A program made the position numbers and the translations under genes. From NCBI RefSeq assembly GCF_009730915.1, contig NC_052475.1, positions 31,867,016-31,931,015 on the forward strand: a stretch of 64,000 bases of DNA, in the 5' to 3' direction. This document shows positions 63,683 through 64,000 of the stretch, in pieces; the first letter of the stretch is position 1, and each line of letters opens with the position of its first letter. The notes under the pieces were generated by a model that was given only the letters and a program-made list of their open reading frames with translations, made no database searches and was not told the DNA's origin. Origin of the DNA: Dioscorea cayenensis subsp. rotundata. Its lineage: Eukaryota; Streptophyta; Magnoliopsida; Dioscoreales; Dioscoreaceae.

Positions 63683-63854
63683 ATGGTGATTTGGTTGGAG
63701 GAAAGGGAGGAGGAGGAGGAGAAATGGTTGAAGTACTACTCATCAATGCATCAAATACTTTTAGTAGGGGAAGGAGATTTCTCATTTTCACTATCACTTG
63801 CCATTGCTTTTGGTTCTGGTGTCAACATAGTGGCTACTTCTCTGGATAGTGAAG
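63683..63854 (+). CDS. BMT5-like / DUF2431 protein, first exon only (continues past window)
   Basis: 57 residues are visible before a donor AAG|GTCTCT at 63855. After an acidic stretch (EEREEEEEKWL) comes KYYSSMHQILLVGEGDFSFS followed by LSLAIAFGSGVNIVATSLDS. This is the start of the Rossmann-like BMT5 methyltransferase domain (GEGDFSFS is its SAM-loop signature). Yeast BMT5 methylates 25S rRNA uridine; the plant At4g26485-type proteins of this family are uncharacterised and some carry extra domains. The start codon was chosen because it is the only in-frame ATG ahead of the domain. Confidence 0.75.
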
Positions 63855-64000
63855 GTCTCTTCTTTTTCTCCCTTTTGATGTTTCAAGCTTGGCTATTTTG
63901 TGTTTTTGCTTGTAATTTTGGATCTTTTTGTTGTATTTAGTGGTTTAGAGTGTGTTTTTTGTCCTTTGTTTCAATTTTTTTTGGAAGGGTTTTGGTGATT

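Noticed and set aside
1-64000. CRISPR array, tRNA or rRNA genes, defence island or biosynthetic cluster
   Set aside because: No spaced repeats, no intact tRNA fold apart from the SINE head, and the genes are unrelated plant housekeeping and regulatory genes.

Overview
This is plant nuclear DNA from a flowering plant. Every clear gene has a plant-type product and plant exon-intron structure: AT-rich introns, GT-AG borders, 5' leader introns, CT/GA-rich leaders and telo-box (AAACCCTA) leaders. The families include a GBF-interacting protein, CONSTANS-like, PPR, DUF868, a chloroplast FKBP and an M-type MADS. I cannot place the species below flowering plant with confidence. I see no viral, retroviral or CRISPR-like element. 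It looks like an ordinary gene-dense euchromatic region with about 14 protein genes.

Layout: (1) 2-8611 +, 3' part of a GBF-interacting-protein-1-like gene, with a young tandem duplication in one intron. (2) 10935-23313 +, an 18-exon GPI inositol-deacylase (PGAP1-like). (3) 24670-27430 +, a two-exon ARM-repeat protein. (4) 28887-30616 +, a NIPP1-like FHA protein. (5) 31495-32145 -, a decayed LEA2/NHL gene. (6) 33668-33943 +, a small serine-rich protein. (7) 35835-37595 -, a single-exon mitochondrial PPR protein. (8) 39299-41249 +, a YELLOW LEAF 1-like chloroplast protein. (9) 42003-44405 -, a CONSTANS-like B-box/CCT protein. (10) 46304-48376 +, a chloroplast FKBP16-1-like isomerase, tail to tail with (11) 48637-53387 -, the U5 snRNP GTPase CLO/Snu114. 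(12) 54672-57984 -, a RecX-like protein. (13) 58673-59587 -, a DUF868 protein. (14) 60267-60716 -, an M-type MADS protein. (15) 62214-62432 -, a SINE with perfect 13-bp target-site duplications. (16) 63683 onward +, the start of a BMT5-like (DUF2431) protein.

The genes do not form a pathway. They are mostly unrelated housekeeping and regulatory genes. The most unusual structure is that genes (4) and (8), whose proteins are unrelated, share a similar 5' end. The shared part is a paired G-box (two CACGTG boxes 11 bp apart), a 5' leader exon and part of the first intron, about 10 kb apart, as if a promoter block had been copied from one gene to the other.

A second pattern concerns sequence quality. 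Seven single-base insertions interrupt otherwise well-conserved reading frames in four genes (PGAP1, NIPP1, CLO, RecX). All are +1 and five lie between 51.0 and 56.6 kb, so under-corrected assembly is more likely than four dying housekeeping genes. Exons were placed by eye from splice sites, reading phase and remembered family sequences. No alignment program was run.
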